A DNA stretch of 64,000 nt from Rhodanobacter sp. (GTDB lineage Bacteria > Pseudomonadota > Gammaproteobacteria > Xanthomonadales > Rhodanobacteraceae): the NCBI GenBank assembly GCA_004298015.1, contig SCSE01000042.1, positions 1 to 64,000 of the forward strand. The letters run 5' to 3'. Each line of letters opens with the position of its first letter. The stretch's first letter is position 1. The notes under the pieces are model-generated. The model saw only the letters and a list, made by a program, of their open reading frames with translations, was not told where the DNA came from and did no database searches. A program made the position numbers and the translations under genes. Positions 38,983-48,565 of this stretch are shown piece after piece.

Positions 38983-39707
38983 GGCGGCGAGTGCTTCTTG
39001 TCTTTTTTGCCGCCGTTATGCCGATGCTTGCCCTTGGCTGCCGGGACGTGTGCCGGCGACGCTGTTGCCGGCGCGGTGCTGGAAGCCGACGCAGGCGCGG
39101 CGTCGCCGATGACGCGGGCACTCTCGATCACCACCAGCGGTTTAGGCACGTCGCCGGCAAACGGACCGATGGCACGCGTCGGCAGCGCCGCGATCTTGTC
39201 GATCACCGCCATGCCCTTGATCACCTTGCCGAAGACGGCGTAGCCCCAGGTCAGGCCGCTTTGGTTGCCGACGAAATCCAGTCGGCGGTTGTCGACCAGG
39301 TTGAAGAAAAATTGCGAGGTGCCGGAGTTTGGATCGGCACCGCGGGCGACCGCGATGGTGCCGCGCAGGTTGGACAGGCCGTTGTCGGCTTCGCTCGGTA
39401 TCGGCGGGCGCGTGCGCTTGGGCTGCAGATCGCGCGTGTACAGGCCGCCTTGCACCAGGTAACCGGCAATCACCCGGTGCAGCAGGGTACCGTCGTAGAA
39501 ACCGTCGCGCACGTACTGCAGGAAGTTCGCCACGCTTTTCGGCGCCTTGTCCGGATACAGCTGCAAGGTGATGTCCCCCTGCGAGGTGTGCAACAGCACT
39601 TCGGGTTCGACGCTGGCTGCGGTCGGCGGTGCGGTCGGCTTGGCGGCTTGTGCCGCCAGCGTCAGTGGCGACAGCAGCAAAATGGCAGCGAGCAGGGACT
39701 TGAGCAT
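38979..39707 (-). CDS. Exported peptidyl-prolyl cis-trans isomerase (cyclophilin type)
   Basis: 242 residues. An N-terminal signal peptide (MLKSLLAAILLLSPLTLAAQA) is followed by a Pro/Ala-rich spacer and a cyclophilin domain (about 50-205) with FLQYVRDGFYDGTLLHRVIAGYLVQGG (the catalytic Arg and FMxQGG-like Q), FFFNLVDNRRLDF and YAVFGKVIKGM. A Ala/Pro/Ser and Lys/His-rich tail ends the protein. ATG 39707 gives a tight signal peptide; ATG 39737 (MSARPTRSIP) would add ten residues. Acts in periplasmic protein folding. lpxH overlaps downstream. Confidence 0.88.
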   Translation of the reverse strand: MLKSLLAAILLLSPLTLAAQAAKPTAPPTAASVEPEVLLHTSQGDITLQLYPDKAPKSVANFLQYVRDGFYDGTLLHRVIAGYLVQGGLYTRDLQPKRTRPPIPSEADNGLSNLRGTIAVARGADPNSGTSQFFFNLVDNRRLDFVGNQSGLTWGYAVFGKVIKGMAVIDKIAALPTRAIGPFAGDVPKPLVVIESARVIGDAAPASASSTAPATASPAHVPAAKGKHRHNGGKKDKKHSPP

Positions 39708-39781
39708 GGGTATCGATCGGGTTGGACGTGCAGACATGATACGCGGCCGTGGTGAGGCGTGGCTTAAGGAGATGCTGGCGA

Positions 39782-41299
39782 TCAGCTGCTGGAGAGATCC
39801 AGCTTGAAGCCCAGTTCGCCCATTGGCGACTGCTCCTGCTGCAGATCGGATTCGCTGAGCGGGTGCTGTTCGAGCCAGCTCTGCGGAAGGGTCAGCCGCA
39901 GACGCTGGCTGGTCGCAACCAGCCGCATCGGTGGCAGCGATTCAGCGCGCCGGGCGCGGCGAAACAGTACCGCCAGGCGCAACAGCGCGGTGATGTGGCG
40001 GGCCAGTGGGCGATGGCGCTGCGGCAAGGCGAGAATCACCGCCTTGTCCGGCTTGCGCCGGTGCATCTGCACCACGGCGGCGAGCAGTTGCTGCTCCTGC
40101 CGCGAGAAGCCGGCGAGGTCGGCGTGGCGCAGGATGTACGCACCGTGATGGTGGTGCTGGCTGTGCGCGATCGCCAGGCCGATTTCATGCACGCGCGCCG
40201 ACCACGACAGCCATTCGCGCGCCTCGGCGTCCAGCTTCCATGCCTTGGCCACCTGGTCGAACAGCATCAGTGCGGTGGACTCCACCCGGCGCGCCTGGGC
40301 GCGGTCGACACTGTAACGGGTTGCCAGCGCGTCGATGCTGGCGGTACGGGGGTCGCTGCCACCGGCACGACCGAGCAGGTCCCACAACAGACCTTCGCGC
40401 ATCGAGCTTTCGCATATACGCATGCGTTCGATACCGAGGGCGGCAAAGGTCGCCTCGAAGATCACCACGCCGCCGGCAATGATCGGTACCCGATCTTCAT
40501 GCAGGCCCGGCAGTTTGAGGTTGCTGATCTGACCCTGGTCGATCAGGGCGTCGCGCAGCGAGCCCAGTGCTGCCGCGGTAATGCCGTCATCGGAGGGTTT
40601 CATCGCCTGCACCACCGAACCAATCGACTTGGCGGTGCCGGAGGAGCCGTAGGCCTCCCGCCAGCCGGACTCGCGGTAGTCCTCGTCAAACTGCTGCAGC
40701 AGCACGCCGATCTCGCCGTAGGCTTTTTGCCAGCGTTTGCGGGTGATCTTGCCGCCGGGAAAGAAGCGTTGGGTGGAGGCAATGCAGCCGGCCTGGATAC
40801 TTTCCGTATGCAGCGGGGCAAGCCCGCGGCCAATGATGAACTCGGTGCTGCCGCCGCCTACATCGATCACCAGTCGAGGTTCGCGCGAGGTGGGCAAACC
40901 GTGTGCGGCACCGAGAAAGATCAGGCGGCCTTCCTCGCGCCCGGAGACGACCTCGATCGGATGCCCCAGCGCCGCTTCGGCCGCCATCAGGAAAGCGTGC
41001 GGTGACGCCAGTTGGCGCACCGTGTTGGTAGCCACTGCCCGGACCCGCAGCGAGGGCAGGCCGGCCAGTCGCTGGCCGAAACGCGCCAGACAGCTCAGCG
41101 CACGGGCGCGGCGGCTGGCGTCCAGGGTGCCGTCGGAGCGCAGCCCGGCAGCCAGCCGGACGCTGTCGCGCAGCCGGTCGATCACGCGCGGCTCGCCATG
41201 CTCGACCCGGGCCACCACCATGTGAAAACTGTTGGAGCCCATGTCCACGGCCGCCATCAGCTCGCCATCGCGGATCGGTGTCTGGTCGGCTGAACTCAC
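39782..41299 (-). CDS. ppx: Exopolyphosphatase / guanosine pentaphosphatase family
   Basis: 505 residues. Actin-like ATPase-fold Ppx/GppA enzyme with the signatures AAVDMGSNSFHMVVAR, AVATNTVRQL, VVSGREEGRLIFLG and LVIDVGGGSTEFIIG, then an HD-like C-terminal half. GTG 41299 is preceded by GGAG at 8-base spacing and gives a normal N-terminus, so I prefer it to ATG 41338. Located directly downstream of ppk, as expected for a polyphosphate pair: Ppk makes and Ppx degrades polyP. Ppx versus GppA cannot be separated from sequence alone. Confidence 0.9.
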   Translation of the reverse strand: MSSADQTPIRDGELMAAVDMGSNSFHMVVARVEHGEPRVIDRLRDSVRLAAGLRSDGTLDASRRARALSCLARFGQRLAGLPSLRVRAVATNTVRQLASPHAFLMAAEAALGHPIEVVSGREEGRLIFLGAAHGLPTSREPRLVIDVGGGSTEFIIGRGLAPLHTESIQAGCIASTQRFFPGGKITRKRWQKAYGEIGVLLQQFDEDYRESGWREAYGSSGTAKSIGSVVQAMKPSDDGITAAALGSLRDALIDQGQISNLKLPGLHEDRVPIIAGGVVIFEATFAALGIERMRICESSMREGLLWDLLGRAGGSDPRTASIDALATRYSVDRAQARRVESTALMLFDQVAKAWKLDAEAREWLSWSARVHEIGLAIAHSQHHHHGAYILRHADLAGFSRQEQQLLAAVVQMHRRKPDKAVILALPQRHRPLARHITALLRLAVLFRRARRAESLPPMRLVATSQRLRLTLPQSWLEQHPLSESDLQQEQSPMGELGFKLDLSSS

Positions 41300-41369
41300 A
41301 CGGTGGCTCCGATAAGGGCGAGGCGCCGATTCTCGCATGCATGCTCAGGCTTGATGAAACACGGATTCA

Positions 41370-43460
41370 CTAAGTGTAGTGCTGCAGCAGTCGCTGCTGG
41401 GCATTGCAGGGCGGTTCTTCGGCCGGCGTCAGGCGTGTATAGCGACCGTCGCTGTCGAGCACCCACGCCTGGGTGTTGTCGGCAAGCCCGTTGGCCAGGG
41501 TCTCCTCGAACACCCGGTTGGCGAGCTCGGGGTCGAGGATCGGAAAGGCGATCTCGATCCGTCGCATCAGGTTGCGCTCCATCCAGTCGGCGCTGGCACA
41601 ATAGATTTCCGGTTTGCCGTCATTGGCGAACCAGTAGACCCGGCTGTGTTCGAGAAAGCGCCCGACGATCGAGCGCACCCGGATATGCTCGGAAATGCCG
41701 GGCAGGCCAGGGCGCAAGGTACAGGCGCCGCGTACGATCAGGTCGATCTCCACGCCGGCCTGCGAGGCGCGGTATAGCGCTTCGATCACGTGGGCCTCGT
41801 TCAGTGCGTTGAGCTTGGCCACGATCCGTCCGCCGCGCCCGGCACGCGCGTGAGCGGTCTCCCGCTCGATCTTTGCCAGCACGCTGCGGTACAGGGTGAA
41901 CGGCGAGTGCAGCAGTTGCTTCAGCTCGATCATCGGCCCGAGGCCGGAAAGCTGCTGGAACACCTTGTGCAGGTCCTCGCCGATCCCGGGGTGGGCGGTC
42001 ATCAGGCCGATGTCGGTATAGGTGCGGCTGTTGACCTGGTGGTAGTTGCCGGTGGACAGGTGCACGTAGCGGCGCAGCAGGTCGCCCTCGCGGCGCACGA
42101 TCAGCATCATCTTGGCGTGGGTCTTGAAGCCGACCACGCCGTAGACCACCTGGACCCCCGCCTCCTGCAGCCGGGTCGCCAGGCGGATATTGGCCTCCTC
42201 GTCAAAACGTGCACGCAGCTCGATCACCACGGTGACGTCCTTGCCGTTGCGCGCGGCTTCCACCAGCAGATCGACCAGCGGGGTATCCTCGCCGGCGCGG
42301 TACAGGGTCTGCTTGATCGCCAGTACCTGCGGATCGAGACTGGCCTGGCGCAGGAGGTCGATCACGGCGGCGAAGCTTTGATAGGGATGGTGCAGCAGCA
42401 CGTCGCGCTGGCTGATCAGGTCGAACTTGTTCTTGCTGCTCTCCAGTGCACCCGGCAGTTGCGGGTTGAAGCGTGGAAATTTCAGTTCAGGCCGATCCAG
42501 CCAGTCATAGATCATGCCGGCGCGAATGATGTTTACCGGTCCGTCGCAGCGGTAGACGTCGGTTTCCTCCAGCTGGAAGTTGCGCGTCAACATGGCGGTG
42601 ATCGCCTTCGGGCAATCGTTGGCGATCTCCAGCCGCACCGGCTTGGCATAACCGCGACCGATCAACTCCTCGCTGAGCGCGAGGGCGAGGTTCTCGACCT
42701 CGGCCTCCTCGACGATCAGCTCGCTGTTGCGGGTGACGCGGAACTGGTAGGAGCCGACCACCTTGAAGCCGGGAAACATCAGGTCGACAAAGGCATGCAA
42801 CAGTTCGGCGAGGAACACGAAATGCTCGCCGGAGTCGTTGACCTCGTCTGGCACCCGGATGATCCGCGGCAGTGAGCGCGGTGCCCGCACCAGCGCCATG
42901 TGACCTTCATGGCCGAAGGCATCGCGACCTTTCAGCACCACGGCGATGTTCAGCGTCTTGTTGAGAATGCGCGGGAACGGATGCGCCGGGTCGAGCCCCA
43001 GCGGCGACAGCACCGGCAGCACCTCGTGTTCGAAATAGCCACGCAGCCAGCGCTGCTGGCGCGAGCTCCAGCGTTTGCGGGTGAGCACGTGGATACCTTC
43101 GGCATCCAGCTGCGGTGCGATCTGCTCCTGCCAAAGGGCGTATTGCTCGGCGACCAGGTCCAGCGCGCGTGCGCGGATCCGGCCCAGCAGCTCGCCCGAT
43201 GAGATGCCGTCCGGCCCGGGGGCGGCCGAGCCGTAAGCGTGGTGGTGCTTGAGCATGGCCACCCGCACCTCGAAGAATTCGTCGAGATTGTTGGCCACGA
43301 TGCTGAGGTAGCGCACCCGCTCCAGCAACGGCACGGCGGCATCGCGCGCCATCGCCAGGACGCGGAAGTTGAATTCCAGCGCGGCCAGCTCACGGCTGAG
43401 ATACAGGCCGGGAGCGCTCAGGTCGCTGGTGGTGGATGGCGCGGTGGATCGGCGAGGCAT
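41370..43460 (-). CDS. ppk: Polyphosphate kinase 1
   Basis: 696 residues. Transfers ATP gamma-phosphate to a growing polyphosphate chain. Opening YLSRELAALEFNFRVL, the NNLDEFFEVRVAMLK helix, RFNPQLPGALESSKNKFDL, IKQTLYRAGEDTPLVDLL and GFKTHAKMMLIVRR with the phosphohistidine (VYGVVGFKTH), plus YVHLSTGNYHQVNSRTYTDIGL (second His), are the PPK1 landmarks. ATG 43460 gives the normal N-terminus; the longer frame upstream overlaps phoR. The leftward order phoB-phoR-ppk-ppx suggests control by PhoB, though no clear Pho box was found. Confidence 0.95.
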   Translation of the reverse strand: MPRRSTAPSTTSDLSAPGLYLSRELAALEFNFRVLAMARDAAVPLLERVRYLSIVANNLDEFFEVRVAMLKHHHAYGSAAPGPDGISSGELLGRIRARALDLVAEQYALWQEQIAPQLDAEGIHVLTRKRWSSRQQRWLRGYFEHEVLPVLSPLGLDPAHPFPRILNKTLNIAVVLKGRDAFGHEGHMALVRAPRSLPRIIRVPDEVNDSGEHFVFLAELLHAFVDLMFPGFKVVGSYQFRVTRNSELIVEEAEVENLALALSEELIGRGYAKPVRLEIANDCPKAITAMLTRNFQLEETDVYRCDGPVNIIRAGMIYDWLDRPELKFPRFNPQLPGALESSKNKFDLISQRDVLLHHPYQSFAAVIDLLRQASLDPQVLAIKQTLYRAGEDTPLVDLLVEAARNGKDVTVVIELRARFDEEANIRLATRLQEAGVQVVYGVVGFKTHAKMMLIVRREGDLLRRYVHLSTGNYHQVNSRTYTDIGLMTAHPGIGEDLHKVFQQLSGLGPMIELKQLLHSPFTLYRSVLAKIERETAHARAGRGGRIVAKLNALNEAHVIEALYRASQAGVEIDLIVRGACTLRPGLPGISEHIRVRSIVGRFLEHSRVYWFANDGKPEIYCASADWMERNLMRRIEIAFPILDPELANRVFEETLANGLADNTQAWVLDSDGRYTRLTPAEEPPCNAQQRLLQHYT

Positions 43461-43513
43461 GTCGCATTGTGGGGCATGGCAGCAGGGGAATACATGCCGC
43501 AGCGCCGCGAATC

Positions 43514-44779
43514 TCAGTGTTCGCCGTGGCGCGATGGCGGCAGCAGGCGCGCCTTGTCGAAGTGGCATGAGAAGGTGGAGCCGATACCAGGCGTGCTCTC
43601 GATCTGCAGGTGTGCCTGATGCAGGCCCAGTACGTGCTTGACGATCGACAGGCCCAGTCCGGTACCGCCGCTGTCGCGCGAACGGCTGGACGAGACGCGA
43701 TAGAAGCGCTCGGTGAGTCGGCTCAAGTGCGTTTCGGGGATGCCGAACCCGGTGTCATTGACCGCATAGGTGGCCCCGTGTGGCGTACGTTGCCAGCGGA
43801 TCGTGATATGCCCACCCGAGGGGGTGTAACGCACCGCGTTGCTGACCAGGTTGGACAGCGCGCTGTGCAAATCCTTGGGTGAACCGAGCAGATCCGCCTC
43901 GGCGGTAGACTCCAGCGTTATCTGGTGGCGCCCCTGGCTGAGTGCCTCGGCCTCCTTGCGCACGGTGGCCAGCAACGCCGCCATGGGTATCCGTTCCTCG
44001 CCAACCTCGTGCTGGGTTTCCAGGCGCGACAAGGTCAGCAGGTCCTCGACGATCTGGCCCATGCGCTTGGATTGCGCGCGAAGCTCACCCAGCATCGGCG
44101 CCAGCTCCGGCGAGTCCTCCGGGTCGAGCAATTCCAGATAGCCGTGAATGACCGTCAGCGGCGTGCGCAATTCGTGCGAGACATTGGCCACGAAATCCCG
44201 GCGTACCTGTTCGAGCCGGTTGAGGTGGCTGATGTCTCGCCCGAGCAACATGTGTTGACGCTGCCCGAATGGCAGCAGGCTGACCGTCAGCTGGCTGTCC
44301 GGTTGCCCGGGTGCGACGATATCGTTCAGTGGCTCGCGCGCACCGGCTTGCAGCCAGCCGGACAACTCGGAACCGGCCAGGCGTTGCTGTAGCGGGACAC
44401 CACGATCACGGGGCCGGCTCAGACCCAGTAGACGCTCCGCCGCGTGATTGAACCAACGCACGTGCTGATGCTGATCCAGCAGCACTACCGCGTCGGGCAA
44501 CTGGCTGGCGGCATTGCGCAGGTCGCGCAGGCTGGAGGCAATGCGCCTGGAGCGCGTCATGAAACGGTCATGCTGAAGAGGGGGACTGGGGTGGGAAGCC
44601 GCCATCATGGGCAGGCTTTGATGACGAATTCGTGTCAGCAGGAAGACGACTTCGGAAACCGCGACCACGGCCACGCCGGCAGCGATCCGGTTGCCGAGCA
44701 GCCAGCCGAGCAAGCCGCCGACACAAAGTCCGAGGGCCAGCAACAGTGGCAATCGCCATGAAGAGAAAGTGGCAGGCAT
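43514..44779 (-). CDS. phoR: Phosphate-regulon sensor kinase PhoR
   Basis: 421 residues. Two adjacent N-terminal helices (about 8-50) with no large periplasmic domain, as in PhoR. A PAS domain (LPDAVVLLDQHQHVRWFNHAAERLL, about 95-185) precedes HisKA with VSHELRTPLTVIHGYLELL (autophosphorylated His near 205) and a HATPase with NLVSNAVRYTP, DTGFGIPE, FYRVSSSRSRDSGGTGLGL. It lies 76 bases after phoB. Such kinases respond to periplasmic phosphate through PstSCAB-PhoU, which are not in the window. Confidence 0.94.
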   Translation of the reverse strand: MPATFSSWRLPLLLALGLCVGGLLGWLLGNRIAAGVAVVAVSEVVFLLTRIRHQSLPMMAASHPSPPLQHDRFMTRSRRIASSLRDLRNAASQLPDAVVLLDQHQHVRWFNHAAERLLGLSRPRDRGVPLQQRLAGSELSGWLQAGAREPLNDIVAPGQPDSQLTVSLLPFGQRQHMLLGRDISHLNRLEQVRRDFVANVSHELRTPLTVIHGYLELLDPEDSPELAPMLGELRAQSKRMGQIVEDLLTLSRLETQHEVGEERIPMAALLATVRKEAEALSQGRHQITLESTAEADLLGSPKDLHSALSNLVSNAVRYTPSGGHITIRWQRTPHGATYAVNDTGFGIPETHLSRLTERFYRVSSSRSRDSGGTGLGLSIVKHVLGLHQAHLQIESTPGIGSTFSCHFDKARLLPPSRHGEH

Positions 44780-44855
44780 CCAGTGGTCCGGCAGCGTGGA
44801 AACCTTACGTTACAGGCTTTTGCCGATTTCAGGCCGCGACATGCCGCAACGTGGC

Positions 44856-45545
44856 TCAGTGGCTCATCGAGAAGCGGTAGCCGGTGCCGCGCACGGTCTG
44901 CACCATGCCGTCGAGTTTCCAGGGTTCCAGGGTCTTGCGCAGCCGGCGAATGTGCACGTCGACGGTGCGCTCTTCCACGTACACGCTGCCGCCCCACACA
45001 TGATCGAGCAGTTGCGTGCGTGAGTAGACGCGCTCGGGATGGGTCATGAAGAAGTACAGCAGGCGGTATTCGGTGGGGCCGATCGGCACCGCATCCTCGC
45101 CGGCAAACACGCGGTGTGCCGGGCCATCGATACGCAAGCCGCCAAGTTCGACCATGCCCGAGCCATCGTCGCCCTGGCTGCGGCGCAGTACCGCCTTGAT
45201 CCGGGCTATCAGTTCGCGGGTGGAGAAGGGCTTGACGACGTAGTCGTCGACGCCGGCCTCCAGGCCGTTGACGCGGTCCATTTCCTCACCGCGCGCGGTC
45301 AGCATGATGATCGGGATCTCGCGGCTCAGCTCTTCCTTGCGCAGGCGCCGTGCCAGCTCCAGGCCGCTGGTGCCAGGCAACATCCAGTCAAGCAGGATCA
45401 GATCCGGAACCTGATCGGCGATCGCCAGTTGGGCTTCGCGGGCGTCGGCTGCCTGCATCGCGTCCATGCCGGTCTTGCGCAAGGCAAAAGCGATCATCTC
45501 GCGGATCGATGCTTCATCTTCAACGATCAGAATGCGTTTGTGCAC
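44856..45545 (-). CDS. phoB: Phosphate-regulon response regulator PhoB
   Basis: 229 residues. OmpR/PhoB-family: receiver with E9-D10, phospho-acceptor Asp53 in [11 protein letters not shown] switch and DDYVVKPFS; winged-helix effector with [47 protein letters not shown] and the final VRGTGYRFS. Activates genes with Pho boxes under phosphate limitation. No convincing Pho box (CTGTCAT repeats, 11-base spacing) was found upstream. Confidence 0.95.
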   Translation of the reverse strand: MHKRILIVEDEASIREMIAFALRKTGMDAMQAADAREAQLAIADQVPDLILLDWMLPGTSGLELARRLRKEELSREIPIIMLTARGEEMDRVNGLEAGVDDYVVKPFSTRELIARIKAVLRRSQGDDGSGMVELGGLRIDGPAHRVFAGEDAVPIGPTEYRLLYFFMTHPERVYSRTQLLDHVWGGSVYVEERTVDVHIRRLRKTLEPWKLDGMVQTVRGTGYRFSMSH

Positions 45546-45721
45546 GCGCGGTCCGCCAGTGGCTTGTGACGATGGTATTGCAGCGCATGAGTGTTACGTG
45601 CCGATGACATGCGGTCAATGCAGGGGTGTGTCATCGCCCGGTAACGCGGCACTGCCGCCGGCCGCCATGGTGCTGCGATGATTTTGTTCGCAGCGGCGGT
45701 ATTGAGGCATGCAGTACGGTT

Positions 45722-47365
45722 TCAGCTTCCCGAGGGCTGCTGCAACTGCTGTCGATTGTCGGGATTGTCGGCGGTTTTCACCTTGCGCTTGTGCAGCTCC
45801 AGCAGCAACGGGGTGAGTTCGGCGATGCGAGCCTGGATGCGCGCCCGGGCGTAGTAGTCGAGGTCGGGCCGCTTCAACAGGCGTTTCAGCTGTTCCATCG
45901 CATCGAATGGGCGGCCGGCGTAGTAGCTGGCATCGGCGAATGCCTCGCCCGCCCGTTCGGTGTTGCCAGCAGCTTCGCTGGCGCGGGCGTAGGCACTGTA
46001 GATTTCAGGTTCGACCGTGCTGCTCAGCAAGGGTCGCAACAGATCGGCGGCCTGACGGGCCTGCGACTTGCCGCCGGCAATCGTCAATGCCTTGGCGTAG
46101 GCCAGCGCGATCGCCCGGTTGCGCGGGGACTGGGCATTGAGCGCCGCGTAGATGGCCAGCGCCGCTGCCGTCTGGCCAGCCTGCAGCCTGGCGTCGGCCA
46201 TGGCCAGTTGCACGATCAGATTGTCCGGATGTGCCTTCAGCAGGGGTTGCAACTGGCCGATCGCCGCCGCTCCCTGGCCGCTGCGGGTCAATGCCAGCGC
46301 ATAGCCGTAGTGATTGGACGGGGTATTGAAGCCATGCTGGCCTTGCAGGTTGGAGGCGTAGTAGGTGGTAATCCGGGTGGCGTCGCTGGTCAGTACGCGA
46401 ACCCGTTCGCGCATCAACTTGTATGTGCTCAAGTGATGGCCGCCGGTGGGCCTGCGGGTGAGTACCGAGGGATCTTTCACGAACGCAATCGGTGCCGTGG
46501 TCTTTTCCCATTCGCGGCTGCCCATGTTGGTCAACGACATGCGCTGCTTCTGTGCGGCGATCAGTGCCGCGGCTCGCGACTTGGCATCGCTGATGCGCGC
46601 CGTGGTGACGGGATGGGTCTGCAGCAGCGCCGGCACATCGCGTCCGCCGGCATTGGCACTCATCATGTCCTCCATGCGCTGGAAGAATTCCGCCATGGCA
46701 TTGGGGTCGAAGCCGGCGTTGGCCAGGGTCTGGATACCCACCCGATCGGCCTCGATCTCATCCTTGCGGGTGAAATTGATCGACTTTTGCGCAATCAGGC
46801 CCTGGCCACCCGCCAGCACCGCCAGCGGGGTGTCGCCACTGCGGCTGCTGGCGCCGGCGATGATGGCACCCAACAGGACCAGCGCCATCAGTGGCGTGTC
46901 CTTCTTGGACGCCTCGAACGCCCGCTGCAGGTGGTTTTGCGTAATGTGGCCGATTTCGTGCGCGATCACGCTGGCCAGTTCGCTTTCGTTCTGGGTGATC
47001 GTGATCAGCCCGGAGTTGACCGCGATGTAGCCACCGGGTGCGGCGAAGGCATTGATTTCGGGGTCCTTCACGATGAAAAAAGTGAAGTGGTCCTTGGGCT
47101 TGTCGCTGCCGGCGACCAACCGGTAGCCGAGATCGTTGATGTAGTCGTCCAGCAGGGGGTCGTCGACCACCATGTTCAGCGAGCGCATCTGACGCAACAT
47201 CGAGGCGCCGTAATCCTGCGCTTCCTGCGGCGAGATCAGGGCATTGGCCGAACTGCCGAGATCGGGCAGGCGGATGTCTTCCTGCGCGCTGGCGGCGAAG
47301 GTCAGTCCGGCACTGATCAAGACCGTCAGCAGGCGGGGTACGAGTCGTCGTGGTGCCATGATCAT
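45722..47365 (-). CDS. bepA: Periplasmic M48 metalloprotease / BAM chaperone BepA
   Basis: 547 residues. A signal peptide (MAPRRLVPRLLTVLISAGLTFAASA) is followed by a zinc-metalloprotease domain with VIAHEIGHITQ (HExxH, about residues 130-135) and the third ligand Glu in RKDEIEADRVG. The C-terminal half is a set of TPR-like repeats rich in Ala/Leu. BepA acts on LptD and other outer-membrane substrates as protease and chaperone. Two ATGs, 47365 (MIM) and 47359, are possible; the longer frame to 47404 is not supported by a Shine-Dalgarno. Divergent from grxC. Confidence 0.9.
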   Translation of the reverse strand: MIMAPRRLVPRLLTVLISAGLTFAASAQEDIRLPDLGSSANALISPQEAQDYGASMLRQMRSLNMVVDDPLLDDYINDLGYRLVAGSDKPKDHFTFFIVKDPEINAFAAPGGYIAVNSGLITITQNESELASVIAHEIGHITQNHLQRAFEASKKDTPLMALVLLGAIIAGASSRSGDTPLAVLAGGQGLIAQKSINFTRKDEIEADRVGIQTLANAGFDPNAMAEFFQRMEDMMSANAGGRDVPALLQTHPVTTARISDAKSRAAALIAAQKQRMSLTNMGSREWEKTTAPIAFVKDPSVLTRRPTGGHHLSTYKLMRERVRVLTSDATRITTYYASNLQGQHGFNTPSNHYGYALALTRSGQGAAAIGQLQPLLKAHPDNLIVQLAMADARLQAGQTAAALAIYAALNAQSPRNRAIALAYAKALTIAGGKSQARQAADLLRPLLSSTVEPEIYSAYARASEAAGNTERAGEAFADASYYAGRPFDAMEQLKRLLKRPDLDYYARARIQARIAELTPLLLELHKRKVKTADNPDNRQQLQQPSGS

Positions 47366-47426
47366 CAGGTGGGTGACAATATCACTCAGACCGTGTTTCG
47401 CCATCGGGGTTCAGGCCATTCGCCGC

Positions 47427-47465
47427 TTGACCCGGGTGTTTTGAGACCCTATGTACTGCGTACAT
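47427..47465 (+). promoter_or_regulatory. grxC promoter with overlapping palindrome
   Basis: TTGACC (47427-47432), 17-base spacer, TATGTA (47450-47455). ATGTAC-TGC-GTACAT (47451-47465), a perfect 6-base inverted repeat, covers the -10 element and the predicted start of transcription. A repressor site would occupy exactly this position. Confidence 0.6.
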
Positions 47466-47501
47466 GAGCCATTTTCCCACCTGCCGTGCCGGAGTGTCGT
47501 G

Positions 47502-47765
47502 ATGCCGAAGATCGAAGTCTATTCCACCGCCGTCTGCCCCTACTGTGTGGCAGCGAAAAATCTCCTGAAGGCGCGAGGCCTGGAGTGGACCGAGGTACGC
47601 ATCGATACCGACGCGGTGCAGCGTGACACGATGCTGGCGCGCAGCGGTGGACGTCGCACGGTGCCGCAGATCTTCATCAACGAGCAGCATGTCGGTGGCT
47701 ACGACGAACTGCTGGCGGCCGATCGCAGCGGCAAATTGAAGCAGATGCTGGAACCGGCGGCATGA
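47502..47765 (+). CDS. grxC: Glutaredoxin 3
   Basis: 87 residues. Thioredoxin-fold dithiol glutaredoxin with the active site CPYC at residues 12-15 (STAVCPYCVAAKNLL), cis-proline motif RTVPQIFINEQHVGGYDEL and glutathione-binding contacts. Cytosolic, reduces protein disulfides with glutathione. GGAG lies 8 bases before ATG 47502. The next gene overlaps by 4 bases, pointing to a shared role in redox defence. Confidence 0.95.
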   Translation: MPKIEVYSTAVCPYCVAAKNLLKARGLEWTEVRIDTDAVQRDTMLARSGGRRTVPQIFINEQHVGGYDELLAADRSGKLKQMLEPAA

Positions 47766-48142
47766 GCGATGACAAGTCCGATTTCACGGCCTTCCGCCAG
47801 CGCATGAACGAGCGCATTCTGGCCGAGGACAATCAGGTCGTGCGGCGCTTCTTCGCGCTGGATACGCAGACTTACAAAGCCGGCGTGCTGGACGTGAAAA
47901 CCAAGGAAATGCTCGGTCTGGTGGCCTCGCTGGTGCTGCGCTGCGACGATTGCATCAGCTACCACGTCGCCCAGTGCAAGCAGGCCGGGGTGGAACGCGA
48001 CGCGTTCTTCGAGGTGTTCAGTGTCGGCCTGGTAGTGGGTGGGTCGATCGTGATCCCGCACCTGCGCCGCGCGGTGGATTTGCTCGATCACCTGGAGGCG
48101 GGTGACGCCTCCGATGCCGGGGCGTGCGCCGATCATGCCTGA
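47762..48142 (+). CDS. AhpD-like carboxymuconolactone-decarboxylase-family protein
   Basis: 126 residues. All-helical CMD fold with the AhpD-type catalytic motif CDDCISYH (Cys61, Cys64, and the downstream His). The redox-active CxxC...H pattern suggests alkylhydroperoxide-type disulfide chemistry rather than carboxymuconolactone decarboxylation. Co-translated with grxC, so it likely belongs to the same thiol-based response. The C-terminal ten residues are unremarkable. Confidence 0.82.
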   Translation: MSDDKSDFTAFRQRMNERILAEDNQVVRRFFALDTQTYKAGVLDVKTKEMLGLVASLVLRCDDCISYHVAQCKQAGVERDAFFEVFSVGLVVGGSIVIPHLRRAVDLLDHLEAGDASDAGACADHA

Positions 48143-48143
48143 G

Positions 48144-48159
48144 GGCGCGCGAACGCGCC
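48144..48159 (+). terminator. Compact hairpin after the AhpD-like gene
   Basis: GGCGCG-CGAA-CGCGCC: a 6-pair G+C stem with a CGAA tetraloop directly after the stop codon. No T-tract, so termination efficiency is unclear. Confidence 0.35.
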
Positions 48160-48565
48160 GTCGCTGATGCGTGATGCAGGCCTGCTGCCGCTGCTGCGTG
48201 GCCAACCTGCGAAGCTGTCTGGCTGGAACCGGCGGGCGGTATCGCCTGTTTTCACGGCAAACGTCTCCGCCGCGCGCGCCATGCCCGCGCCGGACCTGAC
48301 GTCCGCCGTGTACAGGCGTGGCTACGATGTGAGCCAAGTCCCTCTGTAACGCTTAAAGGCCCGGGCGCGCCGCTCGACACGCCTCCCCAGGCTCCCAGGG
48401 CATGCCACATCTTGCGATGCTGCATGCGAGTTTTTTCAGGAGCGTCAGGGGGTCTCAGCCTGTTCGCCGGGGGGGTGCATCGGCGATAATCGACCGGTTA
48501 CGGCCTGCGCCTGTTTCCCCGCCGCGCACGCCGCTCGAGATTTTTCGTTCCCAGGAGTTCCCCCC
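48160..48565. other. 406-base intergenic region before icd
   Basis: A 60-codon frame (48167-48349) shows no family features or Shine-Dalgarno and was not accepted. The icd promoter should lie here; I could not assign one. The Shine-Dalgarno of icd is CAGGAG at about 48551. Confidence 0.4.

Noticed and set aside
45546-45721. Pho box upstream of phoB
   Set aside because: Only isolated TGTCAT/GATGAC pieces occur; no pair with 11-base spacing.
45626-47467. 613-codon plus-strand frame opposite bepA
   Set aside because: Antisense shadow; bepA has HExxH, signal peptide and TPR repeats.
48167-48349. 60-codon plus-strand frame before icd
   Set aside because: No Shine-Dalgarno, no family resemblance, Arg/Pro-rich shadow-like composition.
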